From contig OX123182.2 of the NCBI GenBank assembly GCA_944739405.2, forward strand, positions 93,550,051 to 93,614,050: a stretch of DNA of 64,000 bases. The letters are read 5' to 3'. Under the pieces are notes generated by a model, which worked only from the letters and a program-made list of their open reading frames with translations, was not told the origin of the DNA and made no database searches. A program made the translations under genes and the position numbers. Numbering within the stretch: the stretch's first letter is position 1; every line of letters begins with the position of its first letter. This document shows positions 10,096-22,713 of the stretch, piece after piece. This DNA comes from Euclidia mi. Its lineage: Eukaryota > Arthropoda > Insecta > Lepidoptera > Erebidae.

Positions 10096-10752
10096 AACTT
10101 TCATTTAGAAAATAATATCCCCGAGCGTGTGTCACGTCAATGGCTCGTCTATTGCCATAGTATAGATAGGAGAGCAATTTGCCAACATCATGCGCTTCTT
10201 AGATACGGAATATGAAAATAAAGCGCTTTAAATTTATACTTAAATGGCTTCCTGCGCCTTTGCCCGTGCGGCCGGTTATCAGGACAAAAGATAGCCCATG
10301 TACTATTCTTAGGTATAAGGTTTCATCAAAATCCATTTAATACTTGAAAGAGTAACAAACTTTCATTAATTCATCCTCACAAAATAGTAAAACAATGGGG
10401 ATAGAGGATTTTATTTTCAGTTGCTTTTCTTTTTAGTGGCTGTTGCTAAGGATCAAATCCGGTTATTTAGATAAATATCAGTGATTGGTGCTTCTGTAAT
10501 TTTTAAGTGAGGCGCTTATGCACTTTAAATCTTCTGAAATATCAGTCGCAGTGATCCAGTGCCTATTTATTACCTTATTGCAAGGGGCTAAAATTCACTA
10601 GAACGATGCCCGGTGCCGATGGAATCACCAAATGAAGTACTGAATAACAATGTACTGATAGAAGGCAGAAAACTTTCATCTTCATAAACCAAACGGTGAT
10701 AATTTGTACTTTAGGCCAGTAACAGGACATCAAGGGTATTGTATATATAAGT
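10096..10752. other. No recognisable feature
   Basis: AT-rich sequence between a LINE tail and a SINE. No coding frame, repeat terminus or tRNA-like head is recognised. Confidence 0.4.
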
Positions 10753-10998
10753 ATAATATTCTACTACATACACACATCACTATCTAGTCCGAAACTAAGC
10801 AGAGCTTGAGATCTTGTACTATGGGTACTAGATAATGGTTAAACATACATTCATACTTTTTTTTGTAAATACATACATATTATACATAGAAACACCCAGA
10901 CCAAGACAAACATCCATGTTCATGCACACAAATGTTTGACTTGAGCGGGAATCGAACCCGCGACCTTCGGCGTAGCAGTCACTTACACTCCCATTGTG
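10753..10998 (-). mobile_element. tRNA-headed SINE (family SINE-B)
   Basis: On the minus strand it has a tRNA-like head with B box 'gcgggttcgattcccgc', then 'aaacatttgtgtgcatgaac', 'cttggtctgggtgtttc', a variable A/T stretch and a 3' part 'actatgggtac...ctagat'. The order matches copies at 22714-22975 (plus) and 41462-41735 (minus). The 5' end is truncated or diverged around 'cccattgtgaag'. Confidence 0.75.
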
Positions 10999-12480
10999 AA
11001 GACTGAATATCTTAATGACAATGGAATTAAAATGACGTCGCCGTCATTATAAGGATTGGAATCACAGGCTAATCACAGGCCATGTGCGGCTAGCCATAGT
11101 TTTATAAGTTTTGCTTTAAAGGACCTGTGATTGGAAAGGAGCAAAGGTAAATCTTCGAAAAAAGGTAAAGTCTGAGGCACGGCGTGGACACAACCTACCG
11201 TTGCAAAATCACTATACAATAAATGAACTGCTATCAATTTTCAATAAAAATGCAGACAATTTATATTATTAATAAAACAAATCAAAAATGTGTGATCAGC
11301 TCAAAATTAAATCTTAAACAGCAGAGGTAGCGCCTCGAAAAAAGACTTCTGAAAGTTAAACTTCGAAGGAAGCCGTAATGAAGTTAACTAACTTCAATAA
11401 ACTCCATCTTTCTCCATCCTTTCAATAAACTCCAGTTGGAGTTTAAAAGTTGGAGTTTGAAAGGATTGGTAAGTATTAATTTCACTTCGCCCTTAAGAAA
11501 AAAAAAATACTGCCTTCCGTGCTCGGCTCGGCCTTTTTCGGTGCCAGTAATTACGACAAAAGGAAGCACATGTGCTAATCTTAACTAATACAGCTGAAGA
11601 GATTGTTTGTTTGCTTAATTGAACGTGCTTATCTCAGGAACGACTGGATGATATTTTGTATAATTACTATTATGTTAGAAAGCCTATTTATCGAGAAAGA
11701 CTATAGTCTTTCTCAAACTGTCAGTCTAAAGATGTTATACCTATAGCCTATGTTATAGGTATAACATTACGCTATAAGCAACGAGTGTGAAGCAGTGGCC
11801 CTAAGTGACGTAGATTCCGCGGGCTTTGCTAGTTCAATGTATAGACGATATCGCCGAAAACTTTCAGCAAAATTGTTTCAGTAGTGTTTGCATTAAAGAG
11901 TAGCAAACTTCTGTCCACCACACAAACGTTCGCATTTATAATCAACTAGAGGACGCCAGCAGCTACGCCTGCATTTTTTAAATTTACCCGTTTTGGCCGA
12001 TCCCGTGTGAATTTCGGGAAATCCCTTCTTAGTGCACCCCTACGGTCCCCAAGGAACATACATGCCAAATTTCAGCTTCCTGCTGTAGCGTGTCTGTCAC
12101 TCAGTCAGTAACGCAAGGATTTTATATATTAAGATTATAAAGGCAAAGACAAGTGTATTCGCTACATTACTGCAAAGCTGCATCAAAATACGTTTCGTAG
12201 TTTTAGCGTGAAAGAACAGCGTACTGTCATCCATAAGCACAAACACACACACTCCGACAGAGACTCACACAAACCTGCTCAATTATTATAGTACTGTATT
12301 ACAAACATTGACGTGGTACTCATTAAATGTAATCTGTTCTCGACACGTAGACCGTTAAACTTCTATGGATTATTATTACTGTGATTGATCAGAAACATAA
12401 TTTTTAATTAAGCCCTGTCGGCCACTTTGATTAATCATGTGTATTTCAATTTCAATAGCCCTTTTATCCTGAATCTCCTT
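10999..12480. other. Non-coding; fragments of common insect repeats and two adjacent palindromes
   Basis: No credible gene. A 22-nt perfect palindrome (gagaaagactatagtctttc tc) is at 11693-11714, and a 12-bp perfect stem with 8-nt loop (gttatacctata / tataggtataac) at 11734-11765. The stretches 'cgtgcttatctcaggaacga' (about 11625) and 'ccaaatttcagcttcctgct' (about 12065) are phrases found in dispersed insect repeats, but boundaries are not visible. Confidence 0.4.
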
Positions 12481-12504
12481 GACTCTAATTAACATTTCTT
12501 ATTA

Positions 12505-13290
12505 TTGCATATTATAAAATATCACGGAGCTCAGTGGGCCTCTTGGCAAAGGCCTCCTCTAAGAACTTCCACTGTTTCCTATCCCTTGCAACTCTTTTCC
12601 AGTTTGGCCAGCTGTAAGTCTGAGTTCGTCCTCCCATCTTTTCCGCTGTCGTCCTCTACTTCGCTAGCAATCTCTAGGATACCAATCTGTTAGGATTTTG
12701 CTCCATTTGTCTTGGGGTGTCCTCAACATATTATTATGTCCGGCCCATCTCCATTTCATTTGGTCTATTTTTGTGAGAATGTCTGATACGCCCGTCCTGG
12801 CTCTAATAGATGTGTTCCTTACTCTGTCTTGTTTTTGGTTCCCAGCAGGCTTCTCTCCATGGCTCTTTGGAAATGCTCTAGCATATCTCTATGTTGTTCA
12901 GAAAGTGCCCACGTTTTGCATCCATATGTTAGGCAACGAAGAATACATGTGTTGAAAACTCTACACTTCATTTTAATGCTGAGGTCTGTTGCTTTTATAA
13001 CCTCTTTCAGCGACCAATATCTTTTCCATCCATTTGCTATTCTTCTTTTAATTTCTTTGGTAGATAGGTCCATTTGCGAAATTATTTGCCCCAGATATAG
13101 TTCTACTTATTCGATCGGTTGGTTGCTAATTTTAATTTCGTGGGGGGGTTGAGTTAGACAACAGCTTTGTTTCGCTCAGTTTCATTGATATTCAGACCCT
13201 CTCACTTTCTTTATTTTGATCTTGTAGCATTACTTCCAGCTTGTGAGGGTCTTCTTCGAATATAATATGTCATCTGCGAATCGGAGATGG
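12505..13290 (-). pseudogene. RTE-clade LINE, 3' half of the ORF (after the FADD motif)
   Basis: Minus-strand translation gives the catalytic-loop region LHHLRFADDI at the right edge (13265-13290) and, further on, a conserved segment with WSLKEVIKATDLSIKMKC, VFNTCILRCLTYGCKTWAL and a CQRAMERS-like HFQRAMERSLLG, all typical of RTE/BovB-type LINEs. Several frame changes are present. The upstream half is at 14061-14898; the two were separated by insertion of another LINE at 13291-14060. The left edge (3' UTR) is approximate. Confidence 0.7.
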
Positions 13291-14060
13291 TTCAATTCAA
13301 TTCAATTCAATTTGTTTTAATTGTGAATCACAGGTAAGTACAAAGGATGTTACAAAATTACATTATAGATCAGCTGTGTTCCGCCACTTGGGCAAACAAT
13401 ATTATAATCATACAAAATGCAAATAAACACACGTCAATATAAAAATATTCAATTATCATCAACACATATTACATTACATTATTAATTTTAAGTCAAAGTC
13501 ACATCTAAATTATAGAAAATATTATACCTATTGCTAAAAATAATATAACTTAACAACATATTTTTAGTTAATTCTTCATTTGTAAATACTCTTTTACAGA
13601 GTAGTGACATTGTGCCAGTAACCATTTATGCAGTTTCTTTTTAAAAATTGATATTTCATTTATATTCCTGATCTCTAATGGTATATTATTATATATGTGT
13701 GGGCCCAAACAGAAGACACTTTCATGCAGTAAAGATTTGTAATTATGACGCGCTCTAAGCCGATATTCAAACAAGCTTATATTTGTTTTTATAAATATTG
13801 AAGTCTCATAAATAAAGAGACTGGGCAATGCTAGAATATTTAATTTAATAAAATGCGGTCTGCAGGAGTCTGTTTGTTGTAGGTTACACATACTTCTGAT
13901 ACAACGCTTTTGTGCAATGAATACACGTTCTCTTTCTGTTGAGTTGCCCCAGAAGATTATTCCGTAACGTAGCGCAGAGGCTACATAGCCGTGGTAAGCT
14001 GTAAGTAACGCGGGTTGATTTACTACTTTATTTAATTTGTGGAGGGCATATGAAAATTGG
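13291..14060 (-). mobile_element. 5'-truncated CR1/Jockey-group LINE inserted into the RTE remnant
   Basis: The coding part is 13568-14060: LHKLNKVVNQPALLTAYHGY, LRYGIIFWGNSTERE, FIAQKRCIRSMCNL, and a C-terminus ending near HYSVKEYLQMKN. This is the post-RT region of a LINE ORF2 of the same type as at 8623-9080. The 3' UTR runs to a (TTGAA)n tail at 13291-13310. Joining the flanks (ctacacc at 14061 and catctccg at 13288) restores continuous RTE coding sense, which proves the insertion. The long frame running to 14098 is a chimera of RTE and LINE residues. Confidence 0.75.
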
Positions 14061-14898
14061 TGTAGTCTCCTACCACCAACTACCCAAATTCGTCCCATTC
14101 TAGTTTTCGGAATATATCTTCGAGCACAGCTGAAAATAGCTTGGTGGATAGTGGATCGCCCTGCCGGACACCTCTTTCGATCTTAAAGACTTTTCCCAAG
14201 GTTTCCATTTGTATCCTCGCTTTACATTCGACACATATTTGTTTTATCATGTTAATGAAGGCCATGGATATTCCCTGTTTTGTTAGGCTTTCCAAAATCG
14301 CTTCATGTTTGATGCTATCGAAGGCTTTTGCATAGTCAATGAAGGCCATATAAACGGGTTTGTTGTATTCACTGTACTTCTCTATAATCTGCTTGACTGT
14401 ATGGATGTGGTCTATTGTAGCGAAATTTTTCCTAAAGGCGGCCTGTTCTACTGGTTGGTTTTCATCCAATGTAATGCTTATTCGGTCCAGTACTATCTTG
14501 AAGAAGACTTTATATAAATTAGACATCAAGTTTATTGGATAAGTCTTCTTTTGAACCTTTTTTGTATATGAGAATGATATGCGAGGTTTGCCATTGTTTT
14601 GGGATATTTCCTAATGTTAGTATGGTATTAAAGATTTTAGTCAAGACAGGGACTAGTTCAGCGTGCCTTTCAGTAATTCATTTGTTATGTTGTCCGGACC
14701 TGGTGCTTTGTCCGCCTTTTGACTTAGTATAGCTTTAATAACTTCGTTTTGTAAAATTTTGGGTTCTATGTCTTGGAAGTGTGCAGTCTTTGTAAATATG
14801 TCGCATTTTCCTTTACTGCGATTTTCTGGGTTGGAATAGAGGTTCTGGTAGAATTCAGATGCCGTTTTTATTATATTTTTGCGGTTTGTGATGTTCTA
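14061..14898 (-). pseudogene. RTE-clade LINE, upstream half (reverse transcriptase fingers and palm)
   Basis: The minus strand encodes YKVFFKIVLDRISI, QPVEQAAFRKNFATIDHIHT, the palm motif YMAFIDYAKAFDSI and GVRQGDPLSTKLFSAVLEDI. These are in the order and spacing of RTE-type reverse transcriptases. Upstream (14536-14898) translation continues in broken frames (PGPDNITNE-like). Endonuclease and the 5' end are absent. Together with 12505-13290 it is an old, dead RTE copy. Confidence 0.75.
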
Positions 14899-15274
14899 TT
14901 GAACATGAATCATGTGTAACTCTAATTCAATTAAACATGTAAATTGCGTGGTAACACACGTGAAAATAATTGAAGACAATTGCTTACGTTTTATAAATGT
15001 GTTGGTTTATTTGCTGTTTTGTGCAAATGACGTAATGGATACTGGGCCGAGAGCTGTCAGTTCTTTCCCACGCAAAACTACACTATATGTGATCCAAATA
15101 TTGTATTTAGCTAAGTTAAAACTCTGTCCAATCTAGTTAGAATAGATAGCGGCACCCGGGTTACAAGCAAAAATCTTGGAAAGCTTACTAAACGCTGTTC
15201 GCGTAAAGATATTTTCTGAAACTGGACATCAGTGTCACCTACTTGTTAAACTATAACTAGAAAACCGACAAGTG
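14899..15274. other. No recognisable feature
   Basis: No supported gene or repeat boundary; composition is AT-rich. Confidence 0.4.
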
Positions 15275-15595
15275 ATGGCTGAAACAACAAGTCAGTACCA
15301 ATACAAATTGGTCCAGCACTTACAAACACTTGGATACTACAATAACTATATATCATCATTATCATCACCTCAGTCGAATAACAAAACACTGCTAAACATA
15401 AGCCTCATCCAAGGTCTCACCACACAGACCGATTTTGAGCCGTACGCCTCAAACCAAAATTATAGAGAAAGATTTTGCCGATATTTTTACAGCAACATTA
15501 TGCTTGTTACACATTTGATCACACATGAAATCGTAGTGTCTATCCATAATAGCTTATCTACAACAAAAAAAGTATCGCGACTTTGCATTTATTAA
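15275..15595 (+). CDS. Orphan ORF, 106 residues, doubtful
   Basis: An ATG at 15275 opens 106 codons ending in TAA at 15593-15595. The product is polar, rich in S, N, Q, T and Y (QYQYKLVQHLQTLGYYNNYI), with a somewhat hydrophobic stretch (IMLVTHLITHEIVVSI) near the end. I recognise no domain, signal peptide or transposon motif, and no splice or promoter context. Open frames of this length occur by chance in such sequence, so coding is possible but not likely. Confidence 0.15.
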   Translation: MAETTSQYQYKLVQHLQTLGYYNNYISSLSSPQSNNKTLLNISLIQGLTTQTDFEPYASNQNYRERFCRYFYSNIMLVTHLITHEIVVSIHNSLSTTKKVSRLCIY

Positions 15596-16655
15596 AACGA
15601 CAAGTTGCATCATGCAGCCACGAAAAATGAAAGTTCCTTACCCAATATTTTATAAACTGCACTATCCTAGTTTTGATATTCACGAGTCGGAAATATGCCA
15701 GACATGTACGGATGCTCTCTAAGATTGGAGAACGCGTTTCTTTCGTGTAGCGTTTGGCGTCTCGTCGAGAGGAAATACTGAAGCGTAGTTGTGTACTATG
15801 CTTCTGTGTTGGAAACAGGCGTGTGGTGTTCTTCCAGCTAAGGGCTACTGAATTTTTATTTTAGTGATCGCTTACGAGGACTTTAAATACGCGATTCATG
15901 ATCTAGTTTTGTTGGTGTCCGTGAGATGTCGCCATTGTTGGCTGCCTTCACCATTGTTTAGTAGATGGCATTAGCTGTATGTAGCTACCACTGAACTACA
16001 TATCTCAAGATGCCTTAAAAGTTAAGGTCCTTTTCTCCATTTTCCCTTGAATATTATATAACTTGCCACATTGCTTGTCTTTCAGTTAACCGCTTTTCTT
16101 TAAATGAAAGGCACTCAAAGCACCCTCCGATATTTAAATTTTCTTTGATTATTCATTTTACAGATACAACTAATATATAACTGAAATAACAGCAAACGTT
16201 TAATCTTTTTCAACACCTACATATACATATCTGCCAGATTATAACATTACCTTAGTTCTAAAATTACCGTGTAACACAACACTACGCGATTATTACGTAA
16301 ACATACATATTATTATTACATCGCCATATTAACATCTATAAATCATCGTTTTACTTCCCTCTAATCTTAAGTTTATTTATGCATACTTTTATGTTATACG
16401 ACAAAGGTATAAAATATTCATACCATTCCGATTTTTTTTATTAAAAGTGTGTTCAAGCAAACTTGTGCGACTTTTTATTATTATTATTAAAAACGGTTTT
16501 ATTTAGCTTGACCTGTTTATTTATTTATTTGTTTGTTGTTTGGTGAAATTTAGTCATTGGAATTTTACCCCCTTCCTGATGACGGATTGACCTGATATTT
16601 GGTACACACTCATAGTTATGATGACAATACAACATAATACATTCCATATGATTGT
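15596..16655. other. No recognisable feature
   Basis: AT-rich sequence. The last ~100 bp (cttcctgatgacggattgac and following) probably belong to the repeat that contains the 112-bp dimer next door. Confidence 0.35.
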
Positions 16656-16879
16656 AAATCCAAGATGGCCGCCGATACAAAATGGCGGATCACATATTAC
16701 TACACAACAACCTCAATATGGGTTACAAATGAAAGGGCTTGATTGGTAGAATAGGGTTCACTATGAAAAATCTAAGATGGATGCTGATACAAAATGGCGG
16801 ATCACATATTTCTTCACAACAACCACATTATGGGTATCAAATGAAAGGGCTTGATTGGTAGAATAGGGCTCACTATGAA
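16656..16879. repeat. Tandem dimer of a 112-bp unit
   Basis: Units 16656-16767 and 16768-16879 align end to end with few differences. Shared phrases are 'gatacaaaatggcggatcac', 'caaatgaaagggcttgattg' and 'gtagaatagggttcactatg'. The second unit starts with 'aaatctaagatgg' where the first has 'aaatccaagatgg'. Its origin is unknown to me; possibly a subterminal repeat of a DNA transposon. Confidence 0.75.
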
Positions 16880-17171
16880 CTAACGAGAAACTTAAAAACT
16901 TGAAAATAATATAAAATAAAAACTTTTAGTACATAACCTAACTACATATTTTTTATTGTAATAAAACCGTTTAGCATAAAAATGTTTTTATTTTATTTTT
17001 TATACCCGAAATCTTTGTCTGGGGACTGAGAAGAAAACGGGGATTTGTGTTTTATAATGGGGTGCTTGACAATAAAACATTATTGCAGTACTAAATTGAT
17101 CCCAGTGGCTGAAGCTGTAATATATAAACTTATACTACGGTTAACGAAGTGCTAATTTATATTTCAAACTT

Positions 17172-17440
17172 TTTTTTTATTTTTTTTTATAGACTCACGC
17201 CTGTATCCCCGACGGGGTAGGCAGAGGTGTAATATTACACCCACATTTCGCCATGAACTTTTCGGTCCCACGTAATAGGGGGCGAGCCTATTGCCGTGCC
17301 GGGCACATTACCAGACTCCGTGCTGCTACTGAGAATTTTCTAACGGAAAAACCCAATAACACTTTGCACGACCCGGGAATCGAACCCGAGACCTCCCAAT
17401 CCCACGCGCACATTTATGCCGCGAGACCAACGAGGCAGTC
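17172..17440 (-). mobile_element. SINE-A, complete copy
   Basis: Target duplications tatatttcaaactt at 17158-17171 and 17441-17454. On the minus strand the head starts 'ctgcctcgttggtctcgcgg', with B box 'gggttcgattcccg', and the 3' end is 'aggcgtgagtctat' followed by A-rich sequence (T-rich at 17172-17190 on the plus strand). Confidence 0.85.
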
Positions 17441-17867
17441 TATATTTCAAACTTATTTTAATTTAAACTTTTTTAAGAAAATTTATTAGATTAAAAGAAA
17501 AGTATTGAATAATTATAGTATTTGTAAGGCGACTACCACGTAGCAAGCACATATATACCTATTATCCACGGCAAAATTGTAGTCGAGTCGTATCAAGTAA
17601 ATGTTACATTGTAGTTGTTTAGAAGATAATCAATATTAAAGTGGGACGCTTTGTGAGGATAAAGTAATTAGTTATTAATTACCTACACGCTTTTATATAA
17701 TGCTGCATTAGATAAAGGCAGCTATCGGTTTTGTCAGACTAAATTTTTAATTGGTGGTGTTTAAAGTGACATTATTTGCCAGCGTCACAAAGAAAATCTG
17801 AACCTGGTATAATTATATTGTGTATAATTGTGTGAGCATCTACCTGAGAACGATATAATATAATTAT

Positions 17868-17990
17868 ATTTTTTTTTTATATAGACTCACGCCTGTATCC
17901 CCCAAAGGGGTAGGCAGAGGTGTAATATTACACCCACATTTCGCCATGAATTTTTAGTTCCCACGTAATAGGGGGCGAGCCTATTGTCGC
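17868..17990 (-). mobile_element. SINE-A, 5'-truncated copy (3' end only)
   Basis: It contains the SINE-A tail (actcacgcctgtatccccca on the plus strand) and 'aatagggggcgagcctattg', then stops matching at 17990. The tRNA-like head is missing, as expected of a 5'-truncated insertion or a later deletion. Confidence 0.75.
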
Positions 17991-20900
17991 TTATTGGAAC
18001 ATTTTGTTTGCCAGAGCCTCGTCCGTTGATCGGCAGGTGCACCACTTGCAGGTGAGGTTGGCTTGGGACCCTAAGTTCTTGTTGGGAACCCTATACACCC
18101 GTACTGTTAATAGTATGACTATACTCCGATAAAATTTAGCTTTGACCAGATTAAATTTATCCTTCGGTCCAATGCCATACGCCCAATCAAGCACGACGCT
18201 GATCGCTGCAGACAGACAGTAAACACTCACCTAAATCCCATCTAGCCTATAGCCTAGCAGATCAAGTGTGTTAGATTATAAAAATGCCCACTCATTACCG
18301 TTCCCCGCGTCCATCTGTTTGAAGAGTTGGTCCGACGTCAAGTGCTCTCTATTTGTTTGACGCGTTCGAGTATCTCTGACGTCGGCGTCAGAGCCGTATA
18401 TGTTTAGTATATGATGTTATGGAATATGGGCCTAATTGCTTGCTTTGTTTGAGATGACCTTAAGATTAAATGATTCATAGGACACAGAACCTTAGCTTTA
18501 GAAAAATAATTATTAAAATTTATTTGCTGTTTAATGGTTGCTTTGGTTTCTACCTATAACTCGATGCTAACAAATTAATCAAAAGCCGAAGTATGTATTT
18601 TCCATTTTCAGTACAAACGGCTGAACCAAAATTAAAATTTATGAGATTTAGCGTTTTAATAGATACAACCTTGGAGATTAACATGGGCTACCTTTTGTTG
18701 CGAATATAAAACGCGAAGGGCTTGAAATAGGAGTGATTTTCACAACCTGCGAACTATTACCTTACAAGTTTCGGATATAGAATTAAGTAGTGAATATGAG
18801 TATAAAAAAGCGTATTAAATACCATTAATTTTGGTCTTTATTTGTCATCGACGAGTGAAGCTGCAAGTATCAGCTAGTTAACGCATACACTCGTTTTTGT
18901 GGTTTCCAAAGAACTACTTGAAATTCATCCGATTTGTTCAGTTCTGCAGTTGCTAATTAAATAAGTATGTTTTTTTTAAATAATTGCATAATATTTTTAC
19001 CACACGCATACAACACCATCTGGTCCCAAACTAACTGTCTAGTACCCATAGTCTAGTCTAGTACTCATAGTCTAACTGTCTAGTACCTATTAGTAATAGT
19101 CTATTCAAACTGATCGGTGGATAGAGCGCAATGCTGATGAATAAATGAGTTCCGATTAACTCAATTGTTTGGCATGAGCACTGCGTTGTTTGCGGTGTGA
19201 CATCCGCTACGAAACACACAACCAATACACACTTGGCAGGTTATGACTGTGTAGCTCATTATAAAATGAAAATAAATAAATAGCAATTTAAATAACTGCT
19301 GCACACATAAAACTACTTTAAAAAAATTAAACCATATTGAAACGAATTAACGTTTATTCGTGTTGGGAATAGCAAAGCAAGCAAAATAGTTCAAATTAGA
19401 GTAATTGAACTACGATAGCATAAACAACGAGCGATTTTCAAATAAAGTGCCATATGAACGTTTTTGTATTTTTAAATTGTATGTATACAGGCTACGCATA
19501 CATTAATTTGTACAAAGTTTTATAATTTTTAATTTGATGGTACTGTTTTCTCTTTTGCTTTGAAATGTTAGAACCGCATATGTTAGCAATAACTTACTTA
19601 GCCTGGGACAATTCATACACGTTAATTTGATCCCAAATAAGGCAGAGCAAATACTATGATAAACGACGAACATTATTATATATCCATACTAGATTCAGAT
19701 AAATTACACCCAGACACAGAATAAATCATCATGCACATTATTTGACGTTTGTACTTTAAACCGACGACCATAAAACTTAGCAGCCAGGCTCTTAGACAAA
19801 TAGGCCACTCAAAATATTACTTTTTCATAGATGTTATTATTCTATTCAATATTAAAGTCAAGAAAAATATGACTTATTTTTTATCGAACAAATACTTTCC
19901 TCATTGCTACTAATGCCATTTACTTCATAAGATTGAGTATACGAATAACGGATAATAATATCTTATTGCAAAACCTTGTTTCTCATTTGCCCGATAAGGC
20001 CCATTTCGTTGTAATTTGATCCGTGCCTGCGTCAAAAATATCTATTTATATCAAAGATCACAAAATAAATAAACAATTAGCCTACATTATGGAAATGTTG
20101 GTGTACTACTTGGCTTCCAGGAATATAAAATAACCAGGATATTATTATAAAGATTTGCGTCACGGAGGTAAGGTTGAGACAAAAAATATGTCAACTGTGA
20201 TGTATACACGTGTTTGCTATCAAGTTGCAGTCATGCTCATATGGGTTTATAAGATTATCTTATACAGACAAGATGTGTCCTCGAGGTAATGTCATCGTAA
20301 CTGCGAAGAAGATTGTGTAGGAGATTTCATAAGTTTAATCATCAAAAATTGTAAGACTAAAGATAAACCCTTAGCAATTATATAAGTTGAAGAGAAAGTT
20401 ATTAATTTATGATCAATTCAATATCCTTACTGGCTGGTGTCTTTTTGAAAACAAAATATTAATACAACTACGTTTGTCATGACGCTTTTTTTAAATTAAC
20501 AACATATATTAAATTCATTCATTCTAGTGCATATTATACAAACGGATGCCAAATACGACTGAGATCTTTCAGCCAGGTTGTAAAGAGTCGGCTGAAAGAC
20601 CACCATTTCACCATTTATGTTTCCATTGACCACCATTTCACCATAAAGACAAAATGTCATGGATTAATCGCTTCAATGAGCTGATGCACATTACGACAAG
20701 GAGCAACCATATTATCTTATTTACATTCATGTTGAATATTTTTCTTCGTAAAATTCTAGAGAGAGCGAGGGAGATCATCTGTCTCCTTTCCCTCCTCATT
20801 TTGATAAAAACATCGTAACAAACAAAAAACGTACTACAAAATTATATCGTTTAATGAAACAATATGTACGATTTATTATAATTCGTTACGAAGCAGCCAT

Positions 20901-22195
20901 GTCGGCCAGATGTTAATATGAAAAGATAAATGTCTCAGCTGGAAGGTAATTATATTAAAACATTATTTTGTTTTATATCCAATAACGAAACAAAATTATG
21001 GAATAAACGCTGTGTCAGACAAAGCCCTTAGGGCGTGGTATAAGCGTTGAGAGAATGAGTTTTATGCAATATTTGATTAAAGTTTACGGGCGACCTAATA
21101 CCGCCGTCCGATTATTTAAAATACAAGTAAAAATGAACCAACCAAAACAAGTAAGCGCTAAACAGAATATTTTGCATGAGATATATGTTTCTAGACGTTT
21201 GGAAAACTTGAAGATTTGCCAATTGTAAAGTAACTTTTAAGGCTTTAATAGTATACATTGCGTTCATAATTTTCAGCCTTCTTCATAATTTATCCTTCTG
21301 CTGGGCACAAACCTCTTCTGACTATGAGAATGATAAAGCCATAGTTCAGCACACTAGACAAGTACTGGACAAGACTTCATATGACTTGTGAACATCATGG
21401 AGAACTCACAGACATACAAGTATCCTGGCGATGTAATTTTAAATAATATTGTATTTTTATGTGTTCCTTATGTCTTCTCAACAACTCATCATGACATAGC
21501 ATTTATTTATAATCCGTAAGTATTCTGGCTATGTAACCAGGGGATATTTTCTTCACATTGATGTCAATTTGATGAAAATATTAAAAAGAAACAAGGTCTT
21601 CTAATGTTTTTTAACTTGGACCATCTTTTGATTCTATACCGCTACGAAATACACTTAAATAAATGTTTTATACACAAAACAGAGAAAAACTATAGCTAGC
21701 TACTCAATAGGGGTTTAATATAACTTGTACATAACTGTTTCTTGCTGTCTGCTGTTTAGTCTGTTTTAGGTAATTTGGATTCTCTATTTCATTATTATTT
21801 TTGTTCGTAACACCAAAGTTTATGACCGCTAGCCGGCATTAATTGAATGTTCACATTTATTTATATCAAAAAATCTAAGCGACATGTCAATACAGAACCA
21901 TGTACTAGGCATATGAAACACAGCTGACAGAAATTGGAGGAAGATGAAAATAAACACTGAGCGTAGCTTAAAGTTAATTAAGGACCATAGTGTCCTAGGA
22001 GAAGCCTATTTGAAGATGGTCGACTGACACAAGGTGATAGCAATCGTGATGATGACTGTATCGTTATATCTAGATAATATATTAATAGCGTTACAAACAG
22101 CTTGCTATAGTAGTTTATTGTAGATCCTGTGAAGACTTTGTCCATGCCGGCTGCGTACGCTAACAATGTAGTAGGTGTTGATTGATTAAAGAAAT
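17991..22195. other. Long gene-free stretch with small repeat remnants
   Basis: No coding sequence is supported. At 19008-19110 a SINE-B 3' fragment is duplicated in part ('gtctagtacccatagtctag' and variants). At 20606-20645 the phrase 'gaccaccatttcaccat' occurs twice. At 21269-21440 a degraded minus-strand LINE 3' UTR is visible (ctgctgggcacaaacctctt, ccatagttcagcacactaga, catcatggagaactcacaga). The rest is AT-rich sequence in which I see nothing. Confidence 0.45.
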
Positions 22196-22490
22196 TACGG
22201 ATCACTGGAGATGTCAGGGTTTTTTTTCGTTTTATCGTGTGAGTTTGTGGCCAACTCTGGTGTCGGAGTTTTCAGACCGCCCGAAGGCCTCCGACATGGC
22301 CTAACGACCCTTATCCTGAAACAAGAACCGGGACCGACAGCTTTACGTGCCCTCTGAAGCACGGTAGCGCTCTGATGTAAATGCCACACTTGGTCACCGA
22401 TCCAAGTGGTGACCTTTGCAAGCGTTGCTTAACTTTACCGATCTGTTACGAACGGCAAGCCAAGCCTCGCTGTGAGCGCTATGTGGCGTA
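22196..22490. repeat. GC-richer dispersed repeat fragment, probably LINE UTR
   Basis: Contains 'cttatcctgaaacaagaacc gggaccgacagctttacgtg' and 'ctctgaagcacggtagc', phrases I associate with UTRs of lepidopteran LINEs. No coding frame is supported, and the ends are not defined. Confidence 0.35.
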
Positions 22491-22713
22491 GTATATTAAA
22501 CGGATCTTCCTCGCGATAATTAACTTATTTTAGGTATAAATATCTAAGTAACCTCTGACTTCAGGGTAGATATTTTGTAATAGTATCTAGTATTTTATCT
22601 GTACTGTTGGCTGCCCGAAATTTGACTTCTCAAGCTGTTGCATAGGTATATTCCAATAACAGAAAACTGTAAGTTCAGTATGCGGTCGCATATTAAGAAG
22701 TCAATCTTAACCA

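Noticed and set aside
13568..14098. 176-codon frame as a single gene
   Set aside because: Its first residues are RTE sequence and the rest a second LINE; it is an insertion chimera.
17991..18230. 79-codon minus-strand frame beside the truncated SINE-A
   Set aside because: No recognisable domain and no start context; I could not separate it from chance.
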